This document shows, in pieces, positions 13,172-13,416 of a DNA stretch of 13,416 nucleotides. This stretch comes from Bacillota bacterium (lineage in GTDB: Bacteria; Bacillota; GCA-003054495; Carboxydocellales; JAJZTU01). How positions within the stretch are numbered: position 1 is the stretch's first letter; each line of letters opens with the position of its first letter. Under the pieces are notes generated by a model. The model made no database searches. It was not told the origin of the DNA and saw only the letters and a program-made list of their open reading frames with translations. Location: positions 1-13,416 of the forward strand of contig JAJZTU010000062.1 in assembly GCA_021848765.1 (NCBI GenBank), read 5' to 3'. The position numbers and the translations under genes are program-made.

Positions 13172-13416
13172 TTACCTTTCCGGATCTTCCTTGGGTTGAG
13201 GATGATTCTTCTTATAAAGCTGTACCATGCCCATGACATACATAATTTCTTCTTCACTCATGTTACTAATCATGCGAAGGATATTAACGACCTTTTCATT
13301 TATCAGCAGTTTACGCACATCCTCTCCGAGGACGGAGAGGACTTTTTCAATTGCCTCATCTTCCATTAGCATGTAGCTCACAGAAGTTCCTAAGGCGTGT
13401 GCTATCTTTAGATCGG
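13172..13416 (-). CDS. XRE-family helix-turn-helix regulator, 5' end cut by window edge
   Basis: The frame is open to the right edge, so the N-terminal part is missing and only the last 81 codons are seen. The visible beginning, DLKIAHALGTSVSYMLMEDE, is the end of a Cro/CI (XRE) HTH domain, whose usual pattern is l.kiA.aLgvs.dyLl. A helical tail of about 60 residues follows, probably a dimerisation or ligand domain, ending in a charged KEDPER. Internal GTG or ATG codons near 13365-13381 are not likely starts because the HTH resemblance begins before them. Its target is unknown; the phosphate operon downstream is separated by a terminator-like hairpin. Confidence 0.75.
   Translation of the reverse strand, partial: DLKIAHALGTSVSYMLMEDEAIEKVLSVLGEDVRKLLINEKVVNILRMISNMSEEEIMYVMGMVQLYKKNHPQPKEDPER

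Overview
The window reads as chromosome of an anaerobic Gram-positive bacterium, most likely a Clostridia/Peptococcaceae (Desulfotomaculum-like) lineage. This is inferred from strong AGGAGG ribosome binding sites, frequent TTG and GTG starts, lipoprotein-type binding proteins, PhoP-type boxes of Bacillus/Clostridium style, a sigma-54 enhancer-binding regulator and an Old Yellow Enzyme-type iron-sulfur flavoenzyme. No rRNA, tRNA, CRISPR array, phage gene or transposase was seen.

Left block (1-6240, all minus strand). A probable four-gene operon starts at 6120 and runs leftwards: a small Cys-rich ligand-binding/ATC-hydrolase-like protein (5638-6120), an OYE/dienoyl-CoA-reductase-like NADH:flavin oxidoreductase with a [4Fe-4S] motif (3639-5612), an unrecognised 142-residue protein (3193-3621) and a 59-residue zinc ribbon (2955-3134). 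It is followed by a PAS-AAA+-HTH sigma-54 activator (1256-2737) and a GAF-domain PucR-type regulator cut by the left edge (1-1178). A -24/-12 sigma-54 promoter with exact GG-N10-GC spacing lies at 6181-6198, directly before the first gene. Terminator-like hairpins sit just upstream of it, and two tandem GGTGC-N-TGCACC palindromes lie about 250-290 bp upstream, where an enhancer site is expected. The inferred circuit is a ligand-induced, sigma-54-driven reductase operon controlled by the adjacent activator. Its substrate is unknown, and it is the best candidate here for an undescribed system.

Middle block (6540-9960). A textbook housekeeping promoter (TTGACA-N17-TATAAT) drives a lone NitT/TauT-type ABC ATPase (6661-7503, plus strand) with no partner permease or binding protein in view. 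Converging on it with a 2-bp gap is modABC (minus strand): molybdate-binding lipoprotein, permease and a short ATPase without the regulatory C-terminal domain. The modA leader holds two hairpins, one terminator-like, and a 14-bp tandem repeat lies just upstream of its putative promoter.

Right block (9995-13416, minus strand). pstS-pstC-pstA encode a phosphate transporter, but no pstB or phoU follows; modA comes next. Upstream of pstS are two promoters with the same layout: a TATAAT hexamer, 9 bp, then an array of PhoP-like half-sites repeating every 11 bp. A terminator and the 3' part of an XRE-family regulator (13172-13416) close the window.
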